Part shown: positions 23,091 through 33,546 of the stretch, one piece after another
Position numbering within the stretch: the first letter of the stretch is position 1
Layout: every line of letters begins with the position of its first letter
Assembly: GCA_944387425.1 (NCBI GenBank)
Contig: CALXEV010000015.1
Coordinates: 1-39,588 of the forward strand
Source: an uncultured Clostridia bacterium
GTDB lineage: Bacteria > Bacillota > Clostridia > TANB77 > CAG-508
DNA: 39,588 nucleotides
Reading direction: 5' to 3'
Translations under genes and position numbers: made by a program
Notes under the pieces: generated by a model
Seen by the model: the letters and a program-made list of their open reading frames with translations, nothing else
Told to the model about the DNA's origin: nothing
Databases searched by the model: none

Positions 23091-23480
23091 TTATTCTGTA
23101 GATTCTTGCAACTTAACAAACTTTTCATATTGTATTTGAGCTAAAGTCTTTTTTCCACCTTTATATTGTGGTACTACAAATTGAATTGGATAAGTTCCTG
23201 TATGCAAAGAAATTTTTAAATAAAATCCCAATTCTGTGATTGCTCTTTTCACAAGCAAATCAAACTTAATTCCCAACAATATTTGATACTTCTTTAAATG
23301 TTGTAAATCTCCTAACCATAAGCAGAATTTAAGAGGTTCAGACTTTGAGAATACTTTATATTGTAATGCTATATTATATTCTTCTTTTGTCATTTTAAGA
23401 ATTAATATCTTGATTTTTTTTAGCACCTCTTTTTCTATTTTTGAAGATTTCTTTGTTGCATAGTCTTCACTTTGTTTCAT
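23091..23480 (-). CDS. Hypothetical protein, 129 residues
   Basis: I do not recognise this gene. The product is soluble, Lys-rich and helical in its first half (KKSSKIEKEVLKKIKILIL). A following segment contains FCLWLGDLQHLKKYQ and then a basic stretch. The C-terminus is GGKKTLAQIQYEKFVKLQ. It has no signal, membrane helix or cysteine motif. AGGAG precedes the ATG. It has its own consensus promoter and an unambiguous terminator, so it is transcribed alone, convergent to nothing and divergent from cotJA. Codon use resembles the surrounding genes. Confidence 0.7.
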   Translation of the reverse strand: MKQSEDYATKKSSKIEKEVLKKIKILILKMTKEEYNIALQYKVFSKSEPLKFCLWLGDLQHLKKYQILLGIKFDLLVKRAITELGFYLKISLHTGTYPIQFVVPQYKGGKKTLAQIQYEKFVKLQESTE

Positions 23481-23543
23481 AGCTTTCTCCTATCTTACTG
23501 TTTACTTCAAAAAATTTTCGGTCTTGACCTAATTTATGGACAT

Positions 23544-23572
23544 ATTTTATCATTATAAGTAATCATTGTCAA
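23544..23572 (-). promoter_or_regulatory. Promoter of the 129-residue gene
   Basis: Perfect TTGACA (23567-23572) and TAAAAT (23544-23549) are 17 nt apart on the minus strand. Confidence 0.65.
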
Positions 23573-23648
23573 TTTGCTTTATTTAAGTTTCACATATTTT
23601 ATTAATCATCATATTATGTAATATATAATTATGGAAAGGAGAATTATA

Positions 23649-24011
23649 ATGTTTAGACGTAGATTTCAAAAATGTTATTGTATGAATAATGGTAATAATA
23701 ATATGAATAGCAACATGATAGAAGACAAATGTGATAATGTATGTCCTTCTAGTTATGAAGAAATTAATACAGATGAATGTGATTGTGGATTTGATGAAGA
23801 TTATGAAATGAGTGTTTTTCCATCAAACCCTATGCTCGCTCAAAGCTATGTTCCTATTCAATATATGGATAAAACTTTTAAACCATGTATTGGATTAAAA
23901 ATGGGAACTATATTTCCAGAGCTTGTTAGCCCTTATATTCCTTGTCAATCTATGAGAGTTAATGAGTTTTTAGAAGCTACAAATACTGTTGGAGAGGGGT
24001 GTAATAAATAA
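23649..24011 (+). CDS. cotJA: Spore coat protein CotJA
   Basis: CotJA is a spore coat component made in the mother cell and assembled with CotJC. The 120-residue protein has a Cys/Asn/Met-rich N-terminal part (CYCMNNGNNNMNSN). The conserved CotJA segment follows: SNPMLAQSYVPIQYM, then KPCIGLKMGTIFPELVSPY. The ATG at 23649 has GGAGA upstream; an earlier in-frame ATG would add six residues and overlap the site. TAATG joins its stop to the cotJB start. Confidence 0.9.
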   Translation: MFRRRFQKCYCMNNGNNNMNSNMIEDKCDNVCPSSYEEINTDECDCGFDEDYEMSVFPSNPMLAQSYVPIQYMDKTFKPCIGLKMGTIFPELVSPYIPCQSMRVNEFLEATNTVGEGCNK

Positions 24012-24298
24012 TGGAAGATTATAATAGAAATTGTACTTGTGAACAAAATGAACAAACTAGAGCAGATATGTTTGAAAGAATTAAATGCTTAAATTTTGCT
24101 ATTACAGAATTAGGACTTTATTTAGACACCCATAATGATGATGAAAAGGCTATTTGCTTACACAGAAAATATAGCAAAGAATATAGAGAGTTGACTGATA
24201 AATATCAAAAGGTTTATGGTCCTTTGACTATACAATTTCCATGTAATAAATGGAGATGGATTGAAGAACCTTGGCCTTGGGAAGGAGGTAATTTTTAA
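24011..24298 (+). CDS. cotJB: Spore coat protein CotJB
   Basis: This 95-residue member of the CotJB family is a coat-associated protein of unknown biochemistry encoded between CotJA and CotJC. The core has LNFAITELGLYLDTHNDDEKA and a C-terminal YGPLTIQFPCNKWRWIEEPWPWEGG, typical of the family. Its ATG overlaps the cotJA stop by one base and its stop overlaps the cotJC start by one base, so the three are tightly coupled. Confidence 0.93.
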   Translation: MEDYNRNCTCEQNEQTRADMFERIKCLNFAITELGLYLDTHNDDEKAICLHRKYSKEYRELTDKYQKVYGPLTIQFPCNKWRWIEEPWPWEGGNF

Positions 24299-24924
24299 TG
24301 TGGACTTATAATAAAATGTTACAATATCCTGTTAATATAAAATGCACTAATCCTCGTCTTGCAAAGGTGATTATTAGTCAATATGGTGGTCCTGATGGAG
24401 AACTTGCCGCTTCTTTACGATATCTTTCTCAAAGATTTGGTATGCCTGATCAAAATTCTAAAGCAATTTTGAATGATATTGGCACTGAAGAATTGGCTCA
24501 CTTAGAAATGATTGGTGCTATAGTTCATCAATTAACAAAAAACGCTTCAATAGAAGAAATAGAAGCTGCCGGACTTAGCCCATATTATACAGACCACGGA
24601 GTAGATGTATATCCTCAGTCTGCAGCAGGAGTTCCTTTCACATCTGCATATATTGCTTGTAAAGGTGATGCTATTGCCAATTTACAAGAAGACCTTGCAG
24701 CAGAGCAAAAAGCTCGTGCAACATATGAAAAATTAATTGATTTATGTAGAGATGAACCAGATGTACTTGATCCACTTCGTTTCCTACGTGAAAGAGAAGT
24801 TGTTCACTTCCAAAGATTTGGTGAAGCATTAAGAGGAGTTCAAGATAAACTTGCGGAAAAGAAATTTTACATGAATGATGGAAATTGTTTAGACATGAAG
24901 AAAAATGACTGCAATTGCAATTAA
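24298..24924 (+). CDS. cotJC: Spore coat protein CotJC, manganese-catalase-like
   Basis: CotJC is a ferritin-like dimetal protein of the manganese catalase family located in the spore coat, and may remove hydrogen peroxide. The 208-residue protein shows metal ligands in GGPDGELAASL (Glu35), TEELAHLE (Glu65, His68), a third segment EDLAAEQKARATYE and REREVVHFQRF. The tail is Cys/Asp/Asn-rich (KKNDCNCN). It is the last gene of cotJABC. No obvious terminator follows; 24925-25040 shows nothing I can name. Confidence 0.95.
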   Translation: MWTYNKMLQYPVNIKCTNPRLAKVIISQYGGPDGELAASLRYLSQRFGMPDQNSKAILNDIGTEELAHLEMIGAIVHQLTKNASIEEIEAAGLSPYYTDHGVDVYPQSAAGVPFTSAYIACKGDAIANLQEDLAAEQKARATYEKLIDLCRDEPDVLDPLRFLREREVVHFQRFGEALRGVQDKLAEKKFYMNDGNCLDMKKNDCNCN

Positions 24925-25044
24925 AGACTACCAATTTTTTACCTTTTCTTTTGATTCATGCACAAAGTTTCCTAAAAAAAGCAAGATTTAATAAAAAAGC
25001 ATAGACTACAATGTTAGTAATTTAATTGATTTTGATTAAAATAA

Positions 25045-25077
25045 AAAAAAGAAGAGCTTAAAAATCTCTTCTTTTTT
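25045..25077. terminator. pyk intrinsic terminator
   Basis: AAAGAAGAG and CTCTTCTTT pair around a 9-nt loop, with A- and T-runs on either side. It sits at the pyk stop codon; its T-run serves the minus strand. Confidence 0.8.
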
Positions 25078-26521
25078 ATACTCTTACAATTCCGCCTATA
25101 ACTTTTTTCTCACATTTTGTATTAACAAAAGTTTGAGCCCCTCCTGATAATACAACTATATCACCTTTTTCAAGTGTTCCATTTGCTTTAAGGTTTTCAA
25201 TTCCTTTTTCAAGAGTTGCTTCTGGTGTAGCTTCTCCTTCAACTAATACAGGTAATACATTCCATACAACTGATAATTGATGGTAAGTTTTTTCATCATC
25301 TGTTATAGCAATTATTGGGCATCCAGCTCCCATTCCTGCTAATTTTCTAACAGAATTTCCTGTATGTGTATATGTTGCTATAGCACTAGCATCTATATGC
25401 TCAGCCATTGCACATGTTGTATATGCAATATTTTTTTCCATATCTTCTGATTTTTCAGCATATGATCCTTTTTTAATAAATCTTTTCCAGTAGTTTACTG
25501 AATTTTCTATTGAATGTGATATTCTTACCATTGTTTCAACACATTCTACTGGATATTTACCCATAGCACATTCTCCAGAAAGCATTATACAACTTGTTCT
25601 ATCATATACTGCATTTGCTACGTCACTAACTTCTGCTCTTGTTGGACGTGGACTTGTTGTCATTGATTCTAACATTTGTGTAGCTGTTATTACTGGTTTT
25701 CCAACAGCATTACATCTTTTTATAAAGTGTTTTTGAACAACTGGTACTTGTTCCATTGGGATTTCTACACCCATATCTCCTCTAGCAACCATTATTCCAT
25801 CTGATAATGCAAGAATTTCTTCAAAATTATCAATTCCTTCTTGGCTTTCTATTTTTGATATGATTTGTACTCTTTCTCCACCATTATCATTTAATAATTT
25901 TCTAATTTCTTGAACATCTGATGCTCTTCTTACAAATGATGCAGCAATAAAGTCAAATCCTGCTTTTATTCCTTTTGTTATATCATCAATATCTTTTGGA
26001 GATAAAGCTGGTAAATTTAATTTTAGTCCTGGTACATTAACTGTTTTTCTGCTTCCTAATCTTCCTGTATTTAATGCTTTACAAATTATGTCTTTATCTT
26101 TGATTTCTACAACTTCAAATTCGATTGCACCATCATCAACTAAGATTTTAGCACCTGGAACAACATCTTGGTATAAGTTTTTATATCCTATAGATGTTTT
26201 TGTATTGTCTCCGATTACATCATCATATAAGAATGTAAATGTTTGACCTTCTTTTATAACTACTTTTTCATCTCCAGATTCTAATTTTCCTGTTCTTATT
26301 TCTGGTCCTTTTGTATCAAGCATTAATCCGATAGGTTTATTTAGTGCTTTTCTTACTTTTTTTATTGTATCAATTTTTGTTGCGTTCTCTTCATATCCTC
26401 CATGTGAGAAATTAATTCTTGTTACATTTAATCCTGCATTTACTAATTTTGTTAACATTTCTTCGCTTTCACTAGCTGGTCCTATTGTTCCTACAATATT
26501 TGTTCTTCTTAATTCTTTCAT
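25076..26521 (-). CDS. pyk: Pyruvate kinase
   Basis: Pyruvate kinase converts phosphoenolpyruvate and ADP to pyruvate and ATP in glycolysis. The 481-residue protein opens with TNIVGTIGPASES and contains RINFSHGGYEE, LDTKGPEIRTG, the catalytic KIESQEG, MVARGDMGVEIP and ITATQMLESM. It ends after the regulatory C-domain and lacks the extra PEP-utiliser domain found in Bacillus pyruvate kinase. Two starts are possible: ATG 26533 lies directly against the AAGGG sequence, and ATG 26521 is 12 nt from it; I prefer 26521. No separate promoter is visible in the short gap to rpmF, so read-through past the rpmF terminator is possible. Confidence 0.97.
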   Translation of the reverse strand: MKELRRTNIVGTIGPASESEEMLTKLVNAGLNVTRINFSHGGYEENATKIDTIKKVRKALNKPIGLMLDTKGPEIRTGKLESGDEKVVIKEGQTFTFLYDDVIGDNTKTSIGYKNLYQDVVPGAKILVDDGAIEFEVVEIKDKDIICKALNTGRLGSRKTVNVPGLKLNLPALSPKDIDDITKGIKAGFDFIAASFVRRASDVQEIRKLLNDNGGERVQIISKIESQEGIDNFEEILALSDGIMVARGDMGVEIPMEQVPVVQKHFIKRCNAVGKPVITATQMLESMTTSPRPTRAEVSDVANAVYDRTSCIMLSGECAMGKYPVECVETMVRISHSIENSVNYWKRFIKKGSYAEKSEDMEKNIAYTTCAMAEHIDASAIATYTHTGNSVRKLAGMGAGCPIIAITDDEKTYHQLSVVWNVLPVLVEGEATPEATLEKGIENLKANGTLEKGDIVVLSGGAQTFVNTKCEKKVIGGIVRV

Positions 26522-26552
26522 TTTTAATACCATTCCCTTCTCTTAAATTTAC

Positions 26553-26576
26553 GGCAAAAAACGCCCTCTGGCGTTT
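26553..26576 (-). terminator. Terminator or attenuator between rpmF and pyk
   Basis: AAACGCC/GGCGTTT (26559-26576) closes the CTCT loop, followed by a T-run on the minus strand. It lies between the rpmF stop and the pyk start. Confidence 0.75.
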
Positions 26577-26584
26577 AAAATGCT

Positions 26585-26773
26585 TTAGTTATTTGTTTCT
26601 TTTTTTGAAATGACTTCTTTTCCATCATAGTATCCACAATTTGAGCATACTCTATGTGGTAATACTGGCTCATGACAATGTGGGCAAGTAGCAAATTTTG
26701 GTTGTTCTACTTTCCATGTTGATCTTTTTAAATGTGTTCTAGCTTTTGACCATCTTCTTTTTGGTTGTGCCAT
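26585..26773 (-). CDS. rpmF: 50S ribosomal protein L32
   Basis: L32 is a small zinc-binding protein of the large ribosomal subunit. The 62-residue product begins MAQPKRRWSKARTHLKRS and has two CxxC pairs (CPHCHEPVLPHRVCSNCG), so it is the zinc-containing form. The ATG at 26773 has GAGGGGGGA upstream; an earlier in-frame ATG would add six residues. The DUF177/yceD gene that usually precedes rpmF is not here. A consensus promoter lies upstream at 26857-26885. Confidence 0.96.
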   Translation of the reverse strand: MAQPKRRWSKARTHLKRSTWKVEQPKFATCPHCHEPVLPHRVCSNCGYYDGKEVISKKETNN

Positions 26774-26856
26774 CTTAATCCCCCCTCGCATAAGATATAT
26801 TTATATATCTATTTCATTTTTTAACTTATCCTTTTATGGTATTAAACCACTATAAG

Positions 26857-26885
26857 ATTATACAAGTATTTTCCTTTTTTGTCAA
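26857..26885 (-). promoter_or_regulatory. rpmF promoter
   Basis: Perfect TTGACA (26880-26885) and TATAAT (26857-26862) are 17 nt apart on the minus strand, about 85 nt before the rpmF start. Confidence 0.85.
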
Positions 26886-26993
26886 TATCTTTTTATAATT
26901 TTCTTTGAAATATAGTGTTTTATTAACAACTTTTCTATTTTCCTTGCATATAATTAATAATACAGAAAAATAATTATTATAGGAGGATTTTTT

Positions 26994-28802
26994 ATGTGTG
27001 GAATCGTTGGCTTTGTAAATTTTAAACAAGTTCTAACTAAACATAAAAATGTTTTATTAAATATGAATTCAAGCCTAATAAATCGTGGACCTGATGAAGA
27101 TGGTTATTACATAAAAGAGCATGTTGCTCTTGCTCATAAAAGACTTATTGTTATAGACCCAAAAGGTGGTAAGCAACCTATGGTTGAACAATTATCTGAA
27201 AATGAATATGTAATAGTATATAATGGTCAAATATATAACACAAAAGAATTAAGACAAACTCTAGAAGAAAATGGTTTTACTTTTAAAGGACATTCTGATA
27301 CAGAAGTTCTATTAAAAAGTTATATTTATTATGGAAAAAATGTAGTGCATCACCTAAATGGTATTTTTGCATTTGCTATTTGGGACCAAAAAAATGAGGA
27401 ATTATTTATTGCAAGGGACCATTTTGGTATAAAACCTTTATTTTATACAATGCAAAATAACTCTTTTATTTTTGCGTCTGAAATCAAAGCTATTTTCCAA
27501 TATCCAGGTGTAAAAAAAATACTAAACTCTCAAGGAATAGCTGAATTGTTTGGCATTGGACCTGCTCATACACCTGGAACTACAGTTTTTGATAATATTT
27601 TTGAATTAAAACCTTCTCATTTTGCTATTTTCAATAGAAGTGGTTTTCATTTAGAAAAATATTGGAAACTAGCAAGTATGCCTCACACAGAAAACTTTGC
27701 TCAAACTTGTGACCATTTAAGTTTTCTCTTAAAAGATGCTATTACAAGACAATTAGTTTCAGATGTGCCTTTATGTACTTTTTTGTCTGGAGGGCTTGAT
27801 TCTAGTATTATAACAAAATTTGCTTCTGACTATTGTTTTGAAAACAACCTAGCTCCTCTTGACACATATTCTATTGATTATGTAGATAATGATAAAAATT
27901 TTGTAAAGAGTGATTTTCAACCAAACTCAGATAATTATTATATCAATCTGATGGTTAATAAGTTGCATACTAAGCATCATTCAATAGTAATTGATACCCC
28001 TGAACTAGCAGAATATCTTGAAGATGCAATGATTGCGCGTGATATGCCTGGCATGGCTGATATAGATTCATCTCTTTTATTGTTTTGCAAAAATGTAAAA
28101 CCTTATGCTACTGTATCTCTAACAGGAGAATGTGCTGACGAAATTTTTGGAGGATACCCGTGGTTTTTCCGTGATGATGCTCTTCATAGCGGAACATTCC
28201 CTTGGTCTATTGCTATTTCAGAACGTCAAACATTACTTGCACCACATATAGCTAAAAGAGTTGATTTGAAAGGTTATATTGATTATAGATATAATGAAAG
28301 CCTTTCTGAAGTTGAAATTCTTGACACAGATTCTCCAGAAACAGCTGAAAAAAGAAAAATATCATATCTTACTCTTAATTGGTTTATGCAAACACTTCTT
28401 GATAGATCTGATAGAATGGCTATGTATAGTGGTTTTGAACTTCGTGTTCCTTTTTGTGATTATAGATTAGCCCAATATGTATGGAATATTCCGTGGGAAA
28501 TAAAAGCTCTTAATGGCAGAGAAAAAGGCTTGCTTCGTTATGTTTCTCGTAAATTTTTACCTTCCGAAATTGTAGATAGAAAGAAAAGCCCTTATCCTAA
28601 AACTCATAATCCAACTTATCTTGCTAAAGTTAAGTCTATGCTTTCTGACATTATGGCAAAAACAAATGCACCGATTAATTCTCTATTAAATAGAGATTAT
28701 ATTATGGAAATTCTCGAAACTGATGGTAAAGCATTTACACGTCCATGGTTTGGTCAACTTATGACTCGGACCTCAGCTTATGGCATATTTGTGCCAAGTT
28801 AA
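26994..28802 (+). CDS. asnB: Asparagine synthetase, glutamine-hydrolysing
   Basis: AsnB forms asparagine from aspartate, ATP and the amide of glutamine. The 602-residue protein starts MCGIVGFVNF, with the class II glutaminase nucleophile Cys2 once Met is removed. NRGPDEDG and YNGQIYNT lie in the glutaminase domain. The synthetase domain has the PP-loop LSGGLDSS (near 265) and TGECADEIFGGYPW. Length and motifs are complete. AGGAGG lies before the ATG. It stands alone; a TATAAT near 26950 may be its -10 but no -35 is convincing. Confidence 0.96.
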   Translation: MCGIVGFVNFKQVLTKHKNVLLNMNSSLINRGPDEDGYYIKEHVALAHKRLIVIDPKGGKQPMVEQLSENEYVIVYNGQIYNTKELRQTLEENGFTFKGHSDTEVLLKSYIYYGKNVVHHLNGIFAFAIWDQKNEELFIARDHFGIKPLFYTMQNNSFIFASEIKAIFQYPGVKKILNSQGIAELFGIGPAHTPGTTVFDNIFELKPSHFAIFNRSGFHLEKYWKLASMPHTENFAQTCDHLSFLLKDAITRQLVSDVPLCTFLSGGLDSSIITKFASDYCFENNLAPLDTYSIDYVDNDKNFVKSDFQPNSDNYYINLMVNKLHTKHHSIVIDTPELAEYLEDAMIARDMPGMADIDSSLLLFCKNVKPYATVSLTGECADEIFGGYPWFFRDDALHSGTFPWSIAISERQTLLAPHIAKRVDLKGYIDYRYNESLSEVEILDTDSPETAEKRKISYLTLNWFMQTLLDRSDRMAMYSGFELRVPFCDYRLAQYVWNIPWEIKALNGREKGLLRYVSRKFLPSEIVDRKKSPYPKTHNPTYLAKVKSMLSDIMAKTNAPINSLLNRDYIMEILETDGKAFTRPWFGQLMTRTSAYGIFVPS

Positions 28803-28844
28803 TATGTGGCTTGAGAAGTATCAGCCTAATATTGAGCTATAAAT

Positions 28845-28878
28845 AAGTTAAGAGGTCGCTAATTGCGATCTCTTACTT
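28845..28878. terminator. Hairpin between convergent asnB and the two-TM gene
   Basis: AAGTTAAGAGGTCGC pairs with GCGATCTCTTACTT around AATT, with two small irregularities. No good T-run follows on either strand, so termination is likely but not certain. It overlaps the last codons of the minus-strand gene. Confidence 0.5.
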
Positions 28879-29902
28879 GCCTTCTATACTCATTAAATTC
28901 TTTAGCATTTTCTTTTGTATAACCTTTTAGACTATCTGCTGGTATTTTCTCACATATCTTATTAAGTATTCCTGCAAACTCGTCGGTTTCTTTTCCTTTT
29001 ATTTCGACACATTGCAGATTAGTTTTTCCATCTTTCAAATGCACTATAATACTAGATGAAACAGTTATTGTTCCATAATATCTTACATTATGAACATGAA
29101 TCCATTTTACATCAGAAAACTTAAATGCTGTGAATTTATGTGAAATGTCTACCAAATAGTCTTTTGTTATTATAACTTTATCTTTATAATGTTTTTCTTC
29201 TACAGAATTATCTAATTGATTAATTAAATCTTCTTCATAATCATTCTTTTTTAAATAATCAATTATTTTTTTATTACTAAACATCTCTATTATATGAGTT
29301 ATAAATATTATAATTATTCCAAATACTCCTAATATTATAAATGATTCTTCAAAAGATGTATCTACAACACCTTTTCTTGTATTTATTAATACACTTCCAA
29401 AAAGGTTTTCAAATTCTGATTCTGTAATTGCACTCTCTTCTCCAACTATGCTGTTGTAATATTCAATTATTATTTTTTTCAATTCTGTTGGAATTTCCTC
29501 TGTGATTCCATTTATTAGTACTGGTTGTGGCACAGTTTCAGAATCTGAGCTTAAATACTCTTGTACTTCCTTTAATTTATCAATTGTTTCAGAATCTAAA
29601 TCAACCAAAAACAAATTTTCATCGCTTATAGCAATAAAAAATCTCCCCTCAATATTATTAGAATCACCTAGTCTAGCAATTTCAGTTGTAAGTCCTTGAA
29701 CATCTATAGAAACATATTGATTAACCCCAAGTTCATATGTTCCTGTTTCACTTATATTTACTGGCTCTATACCTTCACTAGCTTTTTGTGCTGAGTTAAT
29801 TAGATATATTGCTATCAAAATCATCAAAATGCTTATTATATATCCAATTTTAATCTTAGTCGGTATTTTTTTACTCTTCTTTAATATTTGTTTTCCATCC
29901 AT
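28859..29902 (-). CDS. Two-TM membrane protein of unknown function
   Basis: This 347-residue protein has a membrane helix near 18-37, an extracytoplasmic segment to about 185, a second helix (about 186-206, ILGVFGIIIIFITHII) and a cytoplasmic C-terminal domain. That domain (TKDYLVDISHKFTAFKFSDVKWIHVHNVR followed by strands) has the feel of a PH-like fold, but this is inference. I can name no characterised family (DUF6709-like is a guess). It starts directly after the patatin stop codon (TAAATG), the last gene of the queA transcript. Confidence 0.75.
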   Translation of the reverse strand: MDGKQILKKSKKIPTKIKIGYIISILMILIAIYLINSAQKASEGIEPVNISETGTYELGVNQYVSIDVQGLTTEIARLGDSNNIEGRFFIAISDENLFLVDLDSETIDKLKEVQEYLSSDSETVPQPVLINGITEEIPTELKKIIIEYYNSIVGEESAITESEFENLFGSVLINTRKGVVDTSFEESFIILGVFGIIIIFITHIIEMFSNKKIIDYLKKNDYEEDLINQLDNSVEEKHYKDKVIITKDYLVDISHKFTAFKFSDVKWIHVHNVRYYGTITVSSSIIVHLKDGKTNLQCVEIKGKETDEFAGILNKICEKIPADSLKGYTKENAKEFNEYRRQVRDRN

Positions 29903-30769
29903 TTATCTATCCTCTTTTTCTAATAAATCTAAAATTTTAGTTTTATGTCTCATTATTTCATCATATCCGATTTGATAACATTGTTCTAGATTTGTAATTT
30001 CTAAAAGTGACGTTCCTTGTGTATCAAACTCTATTGCTATATCTGCTATTTTTTGAGCATTTCTAACATCTTTTTGCGAAAAAATGTCCACTGCTCTTAA
30101 TAACACACTAAATATGTTATTTGATGGAATATATTTATCAATATTAAAACTAAGTCCTATTGTTTTAGTAGCTCCCATATCTTTTAATACTTGTACTGGC
30201 AAATTATCTTTTGTTCCTCCATCAATAAAATTATATTTTTCAAAGTTACAAGTTGTAAAGATTCCAGGGAAAGACATGCTTGCTCTTACTGCCTTTCCTA
30301 TTGGAATATCATATATATAATCAATATATTCTCTATTCAAATCGTATTTTTTAGAAATTGAAATACATTCATTTGTTGAAATTGTATCTACTGTTGGAAT
30401 GGCCAATGGCATTTTTATATCACTTATGTTTTTTATTCCTTTTTTACTAGCTACATTTTTTACTATTTCCTCAATTTTTTCTCCAGATATTAGTCCTTCA
30501 ATTTTTATTTCTCTTTGTGGAAAATATGATATTATTCCATATGCTATCTTTCTTTTTTCAAAATTAGTTAATGTTTTATAATAATTTTTTGCAAACTCTA
30601 TCATTTCATCTGTTGTAAATCCCATTGCATACATTGTTGCAAAAATGCTTCCGGAGCTTGTCCCTGAAATATAATCAAATTTTATTCCTAAATCATTAAA
30701 TGCTTTTATTGCTCCTATATGTGCTATTCCTTGTAATCCTCCACCTGCTAATGCTAAGCCTAAACTCAT
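29903..30769 (-). CDS. Patatin-like phospholipase
   Basis: Patatin-family enzymes hydrolyse acyl esters of phospholipids with a Ser-Asp dyad. The 288-residue protein has the oxyanion loop AGGGLQG (8-14), the nucleophile elbow GTSSG (36-40, Ser38) and the catalytic Asp in FIDGGTKDNLP (near 199). It is most like the bacterial RssA/YchK group. There is no signal peptide. GGAA precedes the ATG. It lies 17 nt after the DUF4321 gene and abuts the following two-TM protein gene, which may place its action at the membrane. Confidence 0.92.
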   Translation of the reverse strand: MSLGLALAGGGLQGIAHIGAIKAFNDLGIKFDYISGTSSGSIFATMYAMGFTTDEMIEFAKNYYKTLTNFEKRKIAYGIISYFPQREIKIEGLISGEKIEEIVKNVASKKGIKNISDIKMPLAIPTVDTISTNECISISKKYDLNREYIDYIYDIPIGKAVRASMSFPGIFTTCNFEKYNFIDGGTKDNLPVQVLKDMGATKTIGLSFNIDKYIPSNNIFSVLLRAVDIFSQKDVRNAQKIADIAIEFDTQGTSLLEITNLEQCYQIGYDEIMRHKTKILDLLEKEDR

Positions 30770-30786
30770 TCTTATTTCCTCTCTAA

Positions 30787-31044
30787 CTAAATTTTTCTAT
30801 ATAGAAAAAGCGCAATTGCCATTCCTATTATACTTGCAATATTTATATTGACTACTAGTGCAAATGTTATTTTTATTACATTTAAATCTAAAACAAATGG
30901 TTCTTCTACCCCGAAACTTTGACCATATGATAGCCATGAAAGCCAATCAACCTGACCTGCTAATTGTCCTAATAGACCTCCTATTACTAAGCCCGCACAT
31001 ATAAATAATAATAATAACCATATATTTTTATCTCTTGTTGCCAT
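30787..31044 (-). CDS. DUF4321 family membrane protein
   Basis: This is an 85-residue protein with two membrane helices, about 8-29 and 58-82. Gly-rich LVIGGLLGQLAG follows the first helix, and the short loop contains the family-typical FVLDLNVIKITFAL. It matches DUF4321, a small clostridial family without known function. It has no cysteine or charged motif of note. It sits between the WG-repeat and patatin genes with gaps of 26 and 17 nt. Confidence 0.85.
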   Translation of the reverse strand: MATRDKNIWLLLLFICAGLVIGGLLGQLAGQVDWLSWLSYGQSFGVEEPFVLDLNVIKITFALVVNINIASIIGMAIALFLYRKI

Positions 31045-31070
31045 TTCTATTACTTCCTTTCATTTGTTAA

Positions 31071-32378
31071 TTATAAACCTAAACCAGCTAATGTATCTTC
31101 TACATTTTGTGTGTTTCCATTAAATGTCATAAAATAAGAATTTTTACCAGTGGTTGCATTTGTCCTCATATATACTGAATCTAGAACAAAACTAGTTATT
31201 AATTCAGATCCATCTTTTTTCATTATATTATAAAGTCCATCTTTTTCTACTATTATTACTTGATAACTTGGTACAACAACTACCGGATATGAATTTGCAA
31301 CATCTGTAACTTTTGAACCGACTGAAGTATATTTGAAATCCGTTATTTGCTTTCCTTCTATATCAAAAAATCCCCATAAGTTATTATTTTTAGCTGGAAT
31401 AATTGTATCTAACAATATATATTGATTTTCAACTCCATTTTCAGTATAGTTATTTGCCTCTAGTCCTATATGTTGATATTCCACATCTAATACAGTATTA
31501 CCATCTGTATTTAAAACCCCATATAAAACTCCTTCTTTTACTAAATACAATCCATTTTGATTATCCATTATTTGAATATCATCATATGCTACATTTATTT
31601 TTGTCTTTGCCTCTTTTGATAACACTCCATATTTTCCTCCACTTCTTACTAAAAAGTCTGATGTTGTAGGTAGATATGATATTGCTTCATATTTTGGCTC
31701 CAATATATATTTTCCACTTGCTATGTCTATTACACCATATTGTGTTTGGTTTGCTTGTACAATTAACATCCCATTTAGTACAGCTTTTTTATCAGAAAAT
31801 TCTTGAGAATAATTTGTAATTCCTAAAGCAGTAGTATAAGAAGTCAATAAGTAATCTAATGTGTAAATTGATATGTCTTTTTTCTCTGGATTATATTCAA
31901 ATTCAACATTAAATGCTTTTTCTATTCCATCTATTGTTGTATATAAATCACCACTTTCTTGAAAAACTTTCTCATCAATTTTTACATATTCATAATCAGC
32001 TCCACCTCTGGTTTTAATTATTACATCAGAATCTAAAGTAAACATAGCAATTTCATTTTCATTACTTACATAACATTTGGTTGTATCTTCAGATTTTACT
32101 TTATAGTCTCCACTATAATCCTCATAGTTGAAATATTGTGCAATTTTTCTTATTGGTATATAAATTTTAGTTCCAGTTTCATCAAATTTAAAAATCTGTT
32201 CTAACTCACCTATTTTTACATCATCTATCTTTATTGTTGTCATAGAACCTCTTAAATAAATTATAAATCCAAGTATAACAAATAAAATTACAACAAGTAT
32301 TCCAATACAAATTCCTAAAATCATTGGCAATTTTGACTTTTTTGTGTTTTTTTGTTCTTCTTCATTATATAATTCCAT
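31071..32378 (-). CDS. Membrane-anchored WG-repeat protein
   Basis: From the ATG at 32378 (GGGGGA upstream) the protein is 435 residues. A short cytoplasmic Lys/Glu-rich tail and a membrane helix near 20-43 are followed by an extracytoplasmic part. That part begins with a segment like the copper amine oxidase N-terminal domain (IKIDDVKIGE, YIPIRKIAQYF). WG-type repeats follow from about 205, recognisable as YGVIDIASGKYIL, KYGVLSKEAK, YGVLNTDGN and WGFFDIEGKQI. WG repeats form beta-rich propeller-like structures; no enzymatic role is implied. The longer frame would add nine residues without a site. It starts 10 nt after the tgt stop. Confidence 0.85.
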   Translation of the reverse strand: MELYNEEEQKNTKKSKLPMILGICIGILVVILFVILGFIIYLRGSMTTIKIDDVKIGELEQIFKFDETGTKIYIPIRKIAQYFNYEDYSGDYKVKSEDTTKCYVSNENEIAMFTLDSDVIIKTRGGADYEYVKIDEKVFQESGDLYTTIDGIEKAFNVEFEYNPEKKDISIYTLDYLLTSYTTALGITNYSQEFSDKKAVLNGMLIVQANQTQYGVIDIASGKYILEPKYEAISYLPTTSDFLVRSGGKYGVLSKEAKTKINVAYDDIQIMDNQNGLYLVKEGVLYGVLNTDGNTVLDVEYQHIGLEANNYTENGVENQYILLDTIIPAKNNNLWGFFDIEGKQITDFKYTSVGSKVTDVANSYPVVVVPSYQVIIVEKDGLYNIMKKDGSELITSFVLDSVYMRTNATTGKNSYFMTFNGNTQNVEDTLAGLGL

Positions 32379-32388
32379 AATTTTCCCC

Positions 32389-33519
<1,131 letters not shown>

Positions 33520-33546
33520 TTACCTATTCACTCCTATTTCTTTATC

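Noticed and set aside
23591-23617. Sigma-E promoter for cotJABC
   Set aside because: CACATATT and CATATTAT look similar to the -35 and -10 elements, but the spacing of 11 nt is too short for a confident call.
26553-26576. Riboswitch before pyk
   Set aside because: The sequence is a simple 7-bp hairpin with a 4-nt loop and a T-run, fully explained as an rpmF terminator.
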